Assembly: GCA_026018925.1 (NCBI GenBank)
Contig: JAKSZU010000002.1
Location: 10,909,662-10,973,661 of the forward strand
From: Tupaia tana
Taxonomy: Eukaryota; Chordata; Mammalia; Scandentia; Tupaiidae
Length of the DNA: 64,000 nt
Direction of reading: 5' to 3'
The position numbers were made by a program, and so were the translations under genes. Positions 10,910 to 20,542 of this stretch are shown here, one piece after another. The first letter of the stretch is position 1. The number at the start of each line of letters is the position of its first letter. Under the pieces are notes generated by a model. That model was not told the DNA's origin. It made no database searches and worked only from the letters and a program-made list of their open reading frames with translations.

Positions 10910-11451
10910 GTGTGAATGTTTGTGTCCTTTATTAATGTTTGTGCACCTGAATTAGTACCTTTATAAAAAAGGCCCAGCGGGGCTTGCTTGCCCCTCTGGT
11001 CAGGTGACGATGCAGTGAGAAAGTGCTTCACCAGACACTGAATCTGCCAATGTCTTGATCTGGGATTTTCCAGCTTCCAGAACAATAAGAAATAAAGTTC
11101 CGGTTTGTTTGTTTGTTAGCTTGTTTTTTTAAAGAGCCTGCCTGCCTGCCTTCCTTTCTCCCCTCCTCCTTTCCTAATCAGAGAGGGAAGCATTGTGTGA
11201 GAGAGAAAGAGATTCCCCCAATAGGACCTAGTGCTGTGTTCTAATCCTAGCCTCAGCCAGCCAGGATCACAGGTAACCAGGAGTGCACCCAGAGTGCACA
11301 GCAAGACCTCAGGATGCAAACCCTACACCTTCCCCTACAGTCTCCCACCATGGAGCATTGGGTTGCCACTGTGCCACTGCAGCTGGCTTGACTTTTGTGG
11401 TTTATAGTTACGTATTGGTGTTTTGTGTGGCAGCCTAAATGGACTATAACA
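10910..11451 (+). mobile_element. ERVL/MaLR-type LTR, sense, split by SINE-B
   Basis: The left piece (10910 to about 11110) reads 'gtgtgaatgtttgtgtcc ... ttataaaaaaggccc ... ccagacactgaatctgccaatgtcttgatctgggattttccagcttccagaac..aagaaataaag'. The right piece (11392-11451) finishes it with 'tggtttatagttacg...gcagcctaaatggactataaca'. The two are consecutive parts of one LTR, so SINE-B inserted later. Confidence 0.75.
11112..11391 (-). mobile_element. SINE-B, antisense, inside an LTR
   Basis: The antisense SINE-B order is: T-rich tail and GA/CT tract, 'ggacctagtgctgtg', 'agcctcagccagccaggatcacaggt', 'gcaagacctcaggatgcaaaccct', and the tRNA-like start complement 'gttgccactgtgccactgcagctggc'. It interrupts the LTR at 10910-11451 and so is younger. 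Confidence 0.72.
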
Positions 11452-12236
11452 GGAGACTTTTAAACCTGTATGATAGACTACCTTAATATAATAGAAGTAG
11501 TTATCTTTCCTTCTTTTAGAGTCTTGAAATTCAATAAAAGTTCCAATACAGGAAAACTGTATGAGTTCCTGTGAATGAAAGAAACATCTGAAACACAGGG
11601 ATAATTGAGGCCATTTTGCTAGAGATGTAACTTTGGATCACTCAGCTAGAGCAGGTTTTCAGAACAGGCGTGAAGCTGAGCGAGGGGGTCTGTAGGGAGA
11701 AGACAACATTTGCATAGCACAAGCAGAAAGGCCACACCAAAGCTTTATGGTTGTGGGGCTGGACAGAAGTTTAGCCTCCAACTTACTCTACCAACTCTGC
11801 AAGCCAATGTCTATTTTTACGGCAAAATGGGTGGACGGAATTGAGGTTGAGTGCAATGTACTCACCTGGAAGAAGGGCTTGCAGCATAGCTGCTCACACA
11901 CGTGCCACAGATTTGGTCTGTTTTACAGAGATTAGGCTGTGTCTCTAATGCTGAGTGTTTAGGTCAATGATCTGATACACCTAACAGACAATTAAGGAGA
12001 TGTCTTATACTGAAAATCTAGGACTAGATTTTTTTCTTTTTATCTGATAAAAAAATAACAAATTAGAATAAACTTTAGATTTAAATTTATATACTATCTT
12101 ACTTTGCATTCTAGAGGAACATATTTGAGTTCCTGAAAATCTACTATTTCTGCATTCTTGAACTACTTCTCTGAAGTAAGTTTTCAGATATTGCTGTAGG
12201 AGGTGGATGAGTATGCTATTTACCCCCTTTAAAGGT
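11452..12236. other. No recognised gene or repeat
   Basis: About 785 bp, unclassified. There is no splice-flanked open frame or named repeat. Confidence 0.45.
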
Positions 12237-12417
12237 GAGACTCTCACATTGTATGTGTGTGCCCAAGATCCTGAGAGGAGAATGGAGGAGAAGGGATTGC
12301 AGTGTGGCCATCCCCCTTGGGGGGTGATTTCTCACTTTCTATCTCTCTGTCTCTATCTTTCTGGTGAGTGCAAATGCCCTATAGCAAAAACCTCTCCAAA
12401 AAAAAAAAAAAAAAATC
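12237..12417 (+). mobile_element. SINE-A, 5'-truncated, sense
   Basis: It enters the family just 5' of 'gtatgtgtgtgcccaagatcc', continues through 'gaggagaatggaggagaagg' and 'cccccttggggggtgatttctc', and ends with 'ccctatagcaaaaacctctcc' and a 17-A tail. The tRNA-like head is absent, consistent with 5' truncation on insertion. Confidence 0.88.
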
Positions 12418-12561
12418 AACAGTTCACTTTCTTCTGTGGAAAAATACTGTATGTATGTAGATATGTATATGTATGTATTTATGTATAAGGGATCATCAAA
12501 AAGTTCATGGAAAATGTGTATCGTGAAAGTTAGGCATGGATTTCAAAAGCATTTTGCACCA

Positions 12562-12822
12562 GGACCAGCAGTTAGCGTAATGGCTATGTCGCTGGACTCC
12601 CACGTAGTCGACCGCGGTTCGAGTCCCGGACCCGGCGGCTTAAACTCACGCCGGGCGCGTGTGCGTGCGTGCCCAAGATCCCGAGAGGAGAATGGAGGAG
12701 AAGGGATTGCGGCGTGGCCATCCCCCCTGGGGGGTGATTTCCTGCTTTCTATCTCTCTGTCTCTCTCTGTCTGTCTGGCGAGCGCACGCGCCCTATAGCA
12801 AAAACCTCTCAAAAAAAAAAAA
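12562..12822 (+). mobile_element. SINE-A, young full-length copy with 17-bp TSD
   Basis: A near-intact copy and useful as a family reference. The head is GGACCAGCAGTTAGCG; the pol III A box TAGCGTAATGG lies at 12573-12583 and the B box GGTTCGAGTCC at 12616-12626, both fitting consensus. The tRNA-unrelated body, CT tract, 'cctatagcaaaaacctctc' and a pure A tail follow. The perfect duplication AAAAGCATTTTGCACCA (12545-12561 and 12823-12839) comes from the mariner-like host. CpGs are well kept, so it is recent. There is no internal terminator, as expected for an A-tailed SINE using L1 machinery. Confidence 0.95.
12573..12626 (+). promoter_or_regulatory. Internal RNA polymerase III promoter (A and B boxes) of SINE-A
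   Basis: A box TAGCGTAATGG fits TRGYNNARNGG at every position. B box GGTTCGAGTCC fits GGTTCGANTCC exactly. The spacing is about 32 bp between boxes, within the normal tRNA range. This copy is the one in the window most likely to be transcribable by pol III, subject to flanking context. Confidence 0.8.
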
Positions 12823-13010
12823 AAAAGCATTTTGCACCAAAATAAACTCATATTTTAATAACACTTTGCATGAACTAAAAAGTCCCCTCTTATATTTGTA
12901 TATATTTATAGTGTGCAGATACTGTGTATATATACATACTTATTCATTATGTATGTATACATATATGTAGGCATACATTTCCATTTTTTAAATGCTCAAT
13001 GGAGGATGGT

Positions 13011-13400
13011 CTTGACTAACAGCCCATTCTGTACTAGTGGTGGCCATGTCAGACAGGTCTTCTGAGATAGATGGGAATGGGGAAAGACAAGAATGTCAAG
13101 CAGAAATGATAACCTCTGATGAGTGGCCTACTCTACTTCCTCTACTCTAATGAGTAGAGGAAAAGGGTCCTATTGGATTAGGCAGAGAATAAAGGGGGGA
13201 ATCTTTAGGCAGGTGTAGACAGTGTGCAAAAGTGCTGAGCCAGATTACTTATGGGCAGTGATGGGGGAGAATGGGAAATGGGAGTGAGTTTTATACATAA
13301 TGAAGTATTTTCCTTTCATTATAAAGACTGGGTTTTATCCTAAAGGTCTAAAAGAACCATAAAAACACTTAAAAGAAAGATGACATCACTCCCTATTTTC
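13011..13400 (-). mobile_element. L2 fragment, antisense
   Basis: The blocks 'gactgggttttatcctaaaggtctaaaagaaccataaaa..cttaaaagaaagatgacatcac' match the antisense L2 3' region as remembered ('ggattttattctaagtgcaatgggaagccat...gagtgacatgatc'). An 11-bp-arm hairpin lies inside at 13137-13162. Confidence 0.6.
13137..13162. repeat. Perfect hairpin (11-bp arms, 4-nt loop)
   Basis: TTCCTCTACTC, then TAAT, then the exact reverse complement GAGTAGAGGAA. The neighbouring 'cctactctact' at about 13127 repeats part of the arm. Function is unknown; it could be chance within an old L2. Confidence 0.75.
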
Positions 13401-14399
13401 AAGTCCCAGTGTCAGGATCAGTGTAAGAACGGGCTGTTGCTGGGAGAGTAAGGCAGCTGCTCAACATTCCAGGTGAGGTGTGCATGACCTGAAGAGAGGC
13501 AGGAGGGATGGAGGCTGGGAGGCACGGAACAGCAAGGCAGAGGGTGGCGTGGATGACTGGGAGGCTGGCGATGTGGTGGAAGAGGAGCCCGGGGAATGTC
13601 GAGCTCCCTATCTTTGACAGTAGGTATAGTGATTACATTTGCTGAAAAAAAGAAAAACGAATCTTCCAGTTCCATTTGACAGATTGAACAAATGTGCGTA
13701 AGTCTCCTACCTCCCAAAGCTCCACCAAAACGACAGTGAAGGACTAGAAAGGGCACAAATTCACAAGGACAAGGATGTTGAGGGAGGAAAAACCAGATGA
13801 GAGATGTTAATCAAATCACGGAACACAGATGGGAGAGCAGTAACCTGGTTAGCAGAGTAGAGAAAGCTAAACCCTAACCGTCTGCAACACAGAGTTAGTA
13901 ATGAACAAGCCTATTCATGCTCAGAACCTCGGGGAGGCCCAGAAAAAGATAACAAGTACTGGGCAAATTCTAAGTAAAGGAAAAAAACCCAAATGAAAAC
14001 AAGGTTTTGAAAATCTGATGTATAATGAGCAGTTTAAATTGTAGGATCTCAATCCCCCAGCCTGTAACACAGACAAATTGCTCTTCTCAGCTAGGCTGAA
14101 GACCAAAGGTTTATTTTTCAGAGGCTGATATGGGCCACCTGGCACAGCTTAGAGTGATGAGGTGCTCTGTTAAAATCAGGGAAATTACAGAAATGACTGT
14201 TGTTGATTGGTAATAACTTAACCCCTTTCTCTTGCCTGCATCCTAGACCAATGACATCCAGATCTAACAGGACCCTCATCCCCCCACATTCTTGTAGAGT
14301 TACTCTGAATAAAGTGGTAGTTTTTCCTCTGTGTTCACAGCTACACTACCCTATAGAGAAGTCTAGCATTTAACTGCCTCTGTACATAGTTTCCAACAC
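13401..14399. other. No recognised gene or repeat
   Basis: About 1 kb. A minus-strand frame at 13418-13756 is proline- and serine-rich with no domain I recognise, and I do not call it a gene. No repeat was identified. Confidence 0.4.
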
Positions 14400-14930
14400 A
14401 TTATATAAGCACTTTTCAAAAAATTATAAATGAAAAGACAAAGACAAGATAGCTAAGTAAATTCTTCAAAATGAGACAGGAGACCAAAAGAAATTGAAAA
14501 GGAAATAGAGAAAACAATTTAGGGAAGAGTAGGGAAACTTAAAAAAAGCAAAATCACAACAAATGCTCAACTATAATATCCTTGAAGAGGTCAGATGATG
14601 GTATAAAGAAAAATAGTATTTAGAGGACAAAGAAGAGGTCTTAAAAAATGAGGGTGGCAAAAAATTTAAAAATTCAGTTAGTCTGGAAAACAAAGTTGTG
14701 GAAAGCACAAAGCAGAGCAAAAAATAAAGTACTGAGAGAAAACAAAGAATTGACCCAAGAGGTTTTATATCCAACAAATGGGAAGTCCAGAAGAAAAATT
14801 AAAAAAAAAATTAAGAGAAGAAATGATCCAAAATTAATACAAAAATCTTCCACAGTATGAAATGTCATGAATTCCTAGGTTCAAGGGCTCACAATGATGA
14901 ATGAGGACGATTCAAGGATGGCCACACAAT
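14400..14930 (+). mobile_element. Probable old L1 5'-region/ORF1 remnant
   Basis: Very A-rich plus strand with 'gagagaaaacaaagaattgacccaag', 'aagaagaaatgatccaaaa' and 'gttcaagggctcacaatgatgaatga', which resembles the stretch of old L1s around the ORF1 start ('..gaaagggcccaccg..caatgaatga'). Conservation is low, so the call rests on composition and one block. Confidence 0.45.
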
Positions 14931-15197
14931 GGAGGGAAGAGGCTGAGAGTTCGGACACAGAATGGCTGTCAGCAGCTTAGAAGGAACTCCAAAGGCAATA
15001 GTTGATCCTCTTAATCCAGCCACTTAACCACCAGCCCTTGGGCTGGTCCTGGAACTGGTTTTGAAGTATAACTTGCTTGAGTGACTTGACTCCATTCTCA
15101 TGAATGCCTCTGTTTACTCTCCTCACACACACATCGTACATGGTGCCTCAGATAAGCAATAGAGCTATTTATTTTGAGGATATACAAAGACAAGGCA

Positions 15198-15459
15198 GGG
15201 ACCAGCAGATGGTGGAACAGTTATGTTGGTGGGCTCCCCATAATTAACCATGGTTTGAGTACCGGACCTGGCGGCTTAAAACTCATGCAGGGTGAGAGGA
15301 GAATGGAGGAGAAGGGACTGTGGCGTGACCATGCCCCCTGGGATAGGTGATTTTGTGGGGTGATTTCTCACTTTCTGTCTCTCTGTTTCTATCTCTCTAG
15401 TGAACACATGTGCCATATAGTAAAAGTCTCTCTCTCTTACAAAAAAAGAAAAAGGAAAA
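15198..15459 (+). mobile_element. SINE-A, sense, with 12-bp TSD and body deletion
   Basis: The head GGGACCAGCAGATGG, a B box with one mismatch (GGTTTGAGTAC), the body 'gaggagaatggaggagaagg' and a CT tract. The TSD AAAGACAAGGCA occurs at 15186-15197 and 15460-15471. The GC-rich stretch between the tRNA-like head and 'gagaggag' is deleted, and a short insertion ('ataggtgattttgtgg') follows 'ccccctggg'. Confidence 0.92.
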
Positions 15460-15688
15460 AAAGACAAGGCACAGACCAAGACTTGGAAAGCTCTCAGTAC
15501 TGAGCATTTACCTGAGCGTCTCCGTCCTGAAAGCCTTGAGTTGCAGCATCATCCTGAGAAAGAAGTCACCTTGAGACGGTCCTGTCACTGTCAGGACTGG
15601 ACTTTGTCACAGGTCTCTGAACTCTCCTTGACACTCGGGACCTGGTTTATTAACCGCTCTTTTCTTGTCTCTCTCCACGAGTTAACTA

Positions 15689-15771
15689 TTGGGTCAGCAG
15701 AAAAGTCAAAAAAACAGACGTATTTTTCTGTTTTCTATGCAAAATGTGTCATGACTTTTCCGATGACCCAC
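15689..15771. mobile_element. Palindromic mariner-type MITE, copy 2
   Basis: It starts TTGGGTCAGCAGAAAAGTCA and ends TGACTTTTCCGATGACCCAC, with TA at 15687-15688 and 15772-15773. The terminal inverted repeats are over 20 bp. At 83 bp it is the longest of the three family members, with extra A/T-rich centre sequence. Confidence 0.85.
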
Positions 15772-16457
15772 TATAATGTGTGTGGTATGCTTAATGTTAA
15801 TTACATAAGCTAATATGTATATGGTTGTACAAGTATATATACATGCGCATTAGGGTTTAATTCCTAGCTGGGTGCAAGTTAGGTCCCACTATCTGCATGT
15901 GTGTGAAATCTGGCTTTTAGTTTTACTTTGGTTGTGACTCTCATGCCAGAACCTTACCCACTGCCTGTGACAGCTGAAGAGTTTGTACGCATCACAAACT
16001 GAAGTCCGACACTGTGGAAAGATGCAGATCACTTGCAGCAGGTTTTACCCCTGCTTGTGACTTCACATCCACATATAATTTAAGAACCTCTGTGCTTGAG
16101 ACACCATGTGGAGTCCAAGAGAAAAAAGAAACTCACAGAGCAACAATCAACGCCCTTCCGTTTGGTAATGAGTGCCACAAGGAACAGAACAGGGAGAGCC
16201 AGTAACAAGTGAGGCAAGAGGAGCCGGGGTGGGGGGGTGAAGAGCTGGCTGGAACAGAGAGGGAGAAGTCTCCAGCTGTGCAGAGTCTGGGGCGAGGTCA
16301 GGTGGCTCCAACTGTTTTTGAGGCACCCAGACCATGGAGAGGTGCCCATGTTGGCAAGGAGGTCCACACACTGGGGCTGTGACAGAGGAGAGCATTGAGT
16401 CACAAGATGTCATCAAAGAGGTAGAGGGGAACCTGCCAGATGACACCAGGGGTTTTC
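15772..16457. other. No recognised gene; part possibly L2
   Basis: About 690 bp. The right-hand part lies next to an L2-like block that resumes after the SINE-A at 16458, so some of it may be antisense L2. I could not match it block by block. A G-run occurs at 16228-16238. Confidence 0.35.
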
Positions 16458-16701
16458 TAGTATTTTTGTTGTTTTTCACCAGACTTGTGCACTTGCCAGA
16501 GAGAAGCAGAGAAAGGGAAACTGAGAAATCACCCCCACCTGAGGGATGGCAAACCACAATCCTTTCCCCTGCTTTCTTCTCAGAATTTTGGGCACATACA
16601 CACACATGGCCGGCATGATTTTCAAGACACCGGGTTGGACCAGAACTGCAGTTGGCCTTGTGGGAGTCCAGTGCCTTAACCACCACACTACCTGCTGGCC
16701 T
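16458..16701 (-). mobile_element. SINE-A, antisense
   Basis: Antisense SINE-A from 'tttgttgtttttcaccagac' through 'cttgccagagag', 'actgagaaatcaccccc' and 'gggcacatacacacacatggccggc' to 'ctacctgctggcc'. The 'gctataggg' motif after the tail is lost. An open minus-strand frame (16147-16767) crosses it and is not a gene. Confidence 0.82.
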
Positions 16702-16805
16702 GACAAGGGAACATTTTATCCTAATTATAAAGGGCACCACTGAAGCACTTTGAGGGAAAGGATACAATCTGACTTACAGTTTAAAACTATTACTGATTAA
16801 ACTAA
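16702..16805 (-). mobile_element. L2 fragment, antisense
   Basis: 'attttatcctaattataaagggcaccactgaagcactttgagggaaagg..caatctgacttacagttt' follows the same antisense L2 block order as the segment at 13330-13390. Confidence 0.6.
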
Positions 16806-16844
16806 GGCAGGTGCTTAGTCTTGTTCTTGTGGCTAAAACTACCC

Positions 16845-17590
16845 CAATACAAGTGCTGCAGTGGTTCCTGCAGGCTTTATAACTCAGTCGTCTTAATTAG
16901 TAACTGAGTCCATAAAATCTATGACGGTGTTAATAGAGACGTCTGCAGACATTACCGGAATAACCACGTGCCTGGAAATACCGAGAACCTGAGTGTGCAC
17001 GCACGGGCAGGCAGGCTTCACTCAAACACGCACCTCGCTCTCTATCGATGTTGTAACAAATCAGCACAAACCCAGCGACGGAGTGAAACAATACCTGCTC
17101 ATGATCTCACAGTTTTTCCGGGCCAGGGCCTGGGCACAGCGGGGCTCGTCTTCTCTGCCCAGATTCCTCTACCAAGAGTCCGGCAGGCCAAATTCCAATC
17201 CAGCATTCCTCTCTGGAGGTTCTGGGGAAGAGCCCACAACTCATTCCTGTGTGGCTATAGGACCAAGGTCTGTGTTCCTGTGGGCTGTTGGCCTCCAGAG
17301 GCGCCTGTCCCGGGGGTCTGCCCCTCAAAGTCAGCAATGGCGTCTCTGCTGCCTTTGCTTCTTGTATCCCCACTTGCTCTCTCTACTCTCCTCTTCAGCT
17401 ACAGTGCTCTGGCTCCAGGTGGGGAGACTAGGCTCTGCTTTTAAGGCCCCTGGTACTCGATTGAACCCACCTGGCTAAGCAGCACGTGCTCCCTCTCTGA
17501 AGGTCTGCTGCCTTCACAGTAGCAGCGGCCAGCTTCCTGTTTGAATGGGGGACAGGACCCTGGTGGAACCTCTTTATAATTCTGCCTACC
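16845..17590 (-). mobile_element. Old LTR-type repeat, antisense
   Basis: Block order: 'gttgtaacaaatcagcacaaa', 'tgatctcacagtttt', 'cattcctctctggaggttctggggaagag', 'aaagtcagcaatggcgtctctgctgcctttgcttcttg', 'cccacctgg', 'ataattctgcctaccacac'. This is a familiar mammalian LTR/ERVL-like repeat in antisense, though I cannot fix the subfamily. Two overlapping plus-strand frames (16968-17478) run through it and are not genes. Confidence 0.6.
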
Positions 17591-17819
17591 ACACTTAATA
17601 TGTTTATTGATAGAGACAGTATATTAAAGTTTTTAAAAATAATAAAAACCAACTAACTGAAGACCAAAGAGGGCTCTGTTAACAATGACAAGAAACAAAT
17701 ATGAGAGAAACACATAGTTTCAACAAAGCTAGCAAAGGCGTTAGACAACTTTTAGCATGACAGCCTCGGTATTCACAGCCGTATGCATGAATGTGTGCCA
17801 TTGCGGATGGCTTTCTTCT

Positions 17820-18058
17820 TGGCCCAGCTGCCCTGGTGCAGTGGTAGCACAACACGCTACATTGCTGAAGCTTGTGCTTAGATCAGGGTTCAGTTCCAGA
17901 CCGACCTGCACTTACGGGCGTGCCTCTGTGTGCCTGTGGTCCTGGGCGTCTGGTCTGGGAAGGCTATGGGGAGAGCTGTGGCTTGATTCCCTGTCCAGGG
18001 CACTTGTCTTTCTCTCCCTCTCTCTGTCTCTCTGACTCATGAAAGAAATAAAACGATA
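17820..18058 (+). mobile_element. SINE-B, sense, first of a tandem pair
   Basis: The head 'tggcccagctgccctggtgcagtggtagcac' resembles a tRNA A-box region and 'agggttcagttcc' a B box. Body and CT tract follow, ending 'ctgactcatgaaagaaataaaacg'. The tail type (aagaaataaa) matches the copy at 22047. Confidence 0.68.
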
Positions 18059-18063
18059 ACTTA

Positions 18064-18290
18064 AGAGACCAGGTAGTGGGATGGTGCTTGTGCAACTAGG
18101 CCCGCATGGGAGGGTCCTGGGTTTGCACCATGCAGTCTCCCTGTACACGCTGTGTGCACACACACACACACATGCAGGGGCCATGATCTGGGCTGGGAGA
18201 GGCTGGGGTACACCATTGTGTGACAACCCTACTGAGGGTACCCCTCTTTGTAACTCTCTCTCACAGAAGAAATACGTAAACCTAAATATA
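18064..18290 (+). mobile_element. SINE-B-like, sense, second of a tandem pair
   Basis: It starts 'gagaccaggtagtgggatgg', with 'ggcccgcatgggagggtcctgggtttgcacc' as the B-box region and a (CA)n at 18156-18172. It ends 'ctctcacagaagaaatacg'. It follows the first copy with only a few bases between. Confidence 0.6.
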
Positions 18291-18906
18291 TAAATTGCTT
18301 AAAATATTTTAAAATGATGGAACTAGATTGAAAAGAATATGGTAATGTTTACTTAGAGGTGAAACATCAGCTTCCAATCTATGTTTAGACTTTATTTCTA
18401 AGTAGTTCTGGTATTTTAGATATCTAAGACTTTTTTTAGGTATTTGGTACGGACATATAAATAATTGATATTATTTCCTGTATCTGTATAAAAGCATTGC
18501 ATATACAAAACTGCATAACAATATCTCAGTATCAAGTTGAGATACAGTGGGAGTATCAATTTTGTGTATCAATTTGATGAAAAAAATCTACTTGGTGTCA
18601 CTGACATACAATTAGACAGTGGGCAAAAATGACATTTACAGGATTTCAAACATCTTCACTTAAGATAACTTTCCCTTCCCTCACCTCTAGTAGGCCTCGA
18701 CATGCCGAGGTGCAGGTAGGGCCATCTGCTGTGTTTGGAGATGAGTGGTCTAGCTGACCTTACAGATTTTCTCTCTTGTGCCCCCTTAACAATAATGACT
18801 GTTTCTTATTTTTACTTCCTGGGGAGGGAAGGCAGAGAAAGGAGTAACTTGGTGAAATTGCATATCACTATGAGAGGCTAAAGTTTGATGGGATCCTCAG
18901 AAGAAG
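18291..18906. other. No recognised gene or repeat
   Basis: About 615 bp, AT-rich, unclassified. Clusters of 'atttgg/atatct' motifs have no clear meaning. Confidence 0.4.
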
Positions 18907-18921
18907 GAAAATGGGAAAATA

Positions 18922-19209
18922 GGGACCAGCAGATAGAGTAGTGGTTACGTGACTGGACTCCCGTATGGCTGACCACAGTTCAAGTCCTGGATCTGATGCC
19001 TTGAAACTCATGCCGGGCACGTGTGTGTACGCCCAAGACCCCGTGAAGGATTGTGGTGTGGCCATACCCCCTGGGGGGTGATTTCTCACTTTCCCTCTCA
19101 CTGTTTTGCTCTTTTCCCCCCACCCTACCCCCAGTGCACATGCCCTAAGGCAAAACCTCTCCCCCCCCAAAGAAAAGGAAAAAAAAAAAGAAAGAAAGAA
19201 AGAAAAGGG
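18922..19209 (+). mobile_element. SINE-A, sense, with 12-bp TSD
   Basis: GGGACCAGCAGATAG head, GTTCAAGTCC B box, 'ccctggggggtgatttctc' body, then 'gccctaaggcaaaacctctcc' and an A/GAAA-rich tail. The TSD AATGGGAAAATA lies at 18910-18921 and 19210-19221. The 'gaggagaatggaggagaagg' segment is largely deleted, leaving 'gtgaaggattg'. Confidence 0.92.
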
Positions 19210-19389
19210 AATGGGAAAATAAATGTTTCTTTTAATGAGATCAGTGTACATAGAGAGGTGAGTCTTTGAGCAGTTACCTGAAGTTTGTGTTTTTCTTTTT
19301 CTTTTTTTTTTTTTGTCACATTTCATTTTAGGTTCCCTTTCTGCTGTCCCCTAACCCTGTCTCCCACTTTTAAAATAATCCTGAGGCCT

Positions 19390-19658
19390 ATTTTTTTTCT
19401 TTTGTATGCTAGAGGGTATGTGTGTGCTTGAGAGAGAGAGAGACAGAGAGATATAGAGAGAGTGGGAAAAAGAGTCCCCTAACTGGGGTGGTCATGCTGT
19501 AATCTTTGTTCCTCCAATCCCCCATCTCATGGGCACACACACACACACACACCTGGGGTGTTTTCAAGCAGGTGGGGCCGGGACTTGAACCCTGGTTGAC
19601 CACATGGGCTCTAGCTTTCTCTGCTCATAACTTAGCTACTGTGCTACAGACCTATCCC
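19390..19658 (-). mobile_element. SINE-A-like, antisense, diverged
   Basis: The antisense order is kept: T-rich tail, 'gctagagggtatgtgtgtgcttgagag', GA tract, 'tggtcatgctgtaatc', 'gggcacacacacac', 'gggacttgaaccctggttgaccacatggg', 'acctatcccc'. A simple CA expansion lies at 19532-19550. Confidence 0.72.
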
Positions 19659-20151
19659 CAAAGCTCATCCTTTAGAAAAAAGTGAAAAGTTGGTGAAAAT
19701 TTAGAGGATTGAAAATATTTTTATTTCAGTGAGTTTTAAACAATCTACGAGAATACCCAGGTGATAACTATGTTAACAATTTCATAGTTATTCTCATAAA
19801 ACTAAGCTCCAAATTTTAGCTAGAAGGAAACAGGCTGAGTAAAGATGAGATGAGTGCACTGTTTGGACTGCTGAATGACCAGAAGCTTCTACTGTGTTCA
19901 AGCACACAAACACAACAGCCAGCACCGGCTGACTGAAGCCAGCCGAAAGGAAGCGCAGTGTGGGCTGGCCAGGGACCAGCACTCCGGACGCCCCACCTCT
20001 TCACTCTCACGTGACATAACTGTGGCCACGGAGACAGCAGAGGTCTGCAGGAGCATCTAGGAAAGCTTTGGCTTTCCTGATGGTGGGGGGCACGCCCTGT
20101 CCTCCCTCTCCTCCTCCACGGAGCAGGGACAGCCTTGATCTGGTTGGGAGT
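19659..20151. other. No recognised gene or repeat
   Basis: About 490 bp, becoming GC-rich after 19950. No match was identified. Confidence 0.4.
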
Positions 20152-20542
20152 TGTTAGGGATGAAAACCTGGGTTAAGCAGACACAGATCACAGAACTAGC
20201 CCGGAGCACAAAGAAATGTTAAGGAGGGGCTACATGACCGTCTATATTGTGCACGCCGCAAAACAAGTCCTGTGGCATGAGACCTACGCAAAACAGGATG
20301 AGGAACAAGCTAAAAAATAAATTAACAGGTCAAAGGAGGTCTAAGGGCGTATGTCAGATAAACAAAGGATCTAAGTCAGGAAGGAGACGGGGCTCCTTGC
20401 CTCCCTGGGCAATGGCCCGTTCAGTCTGTGGGACATATCCTCTGTAATCTCCCGCAATAAACCTGTGTTCAGCTTGTTTTCTTGTCCTTCAGTTCTTTAC
20501 TGTGTCAGGCAGTCAGGGCCCACCTGTTTCTCGCCCTAAAAA

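Larger units (their letters stand above)
12487..12890. mobile_element. Mariner-like non-autonomous element, split by SINE-A
   Basis: The left end is 'agggatcatcaaaaagttcatgg' and the right end 'catgaactaaaaagtcccct'. They form imperfect inverted repeats with TA at each side (12485-12486 and 12891-12892). The interior 'tgcatggatttcaaaa..attttgcaccaaaataaactcatattt' recurs at 46820. Without the SINE it is about 125 bp. No transposase is encoded. Confidence 0.72.

Noticed and set aside
12573-12626. Functional tRNA gene in the SINE-A head
   Set aside because: A and B boxes are good, but there is no acceptor-stem pairing, no T-run terminator after the head, and the unit continues into a SINE body with a poly(A) tail.
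12436-12851. Open frames with arginine-rich peptides over 12436-12851
   Set aside because: They are translations of SINE-A. Near-identical peptides recur at 30784, 54902-55328 and 60544-60980 because the SINE repeats.
16147-16767. The longest open frame (206 codons, minus strand)
   Set aside because: It runs through an antisense SINE-A and an L2-like stretch. No domain, Kozak or splice support, and the same frame appears in other SINE-A copies.
16968-17478. Two overlapping plus-strand frames of about 160 codons
   Set aside because: They lie in an antisense LTR-type repeat and show no protein family signature.
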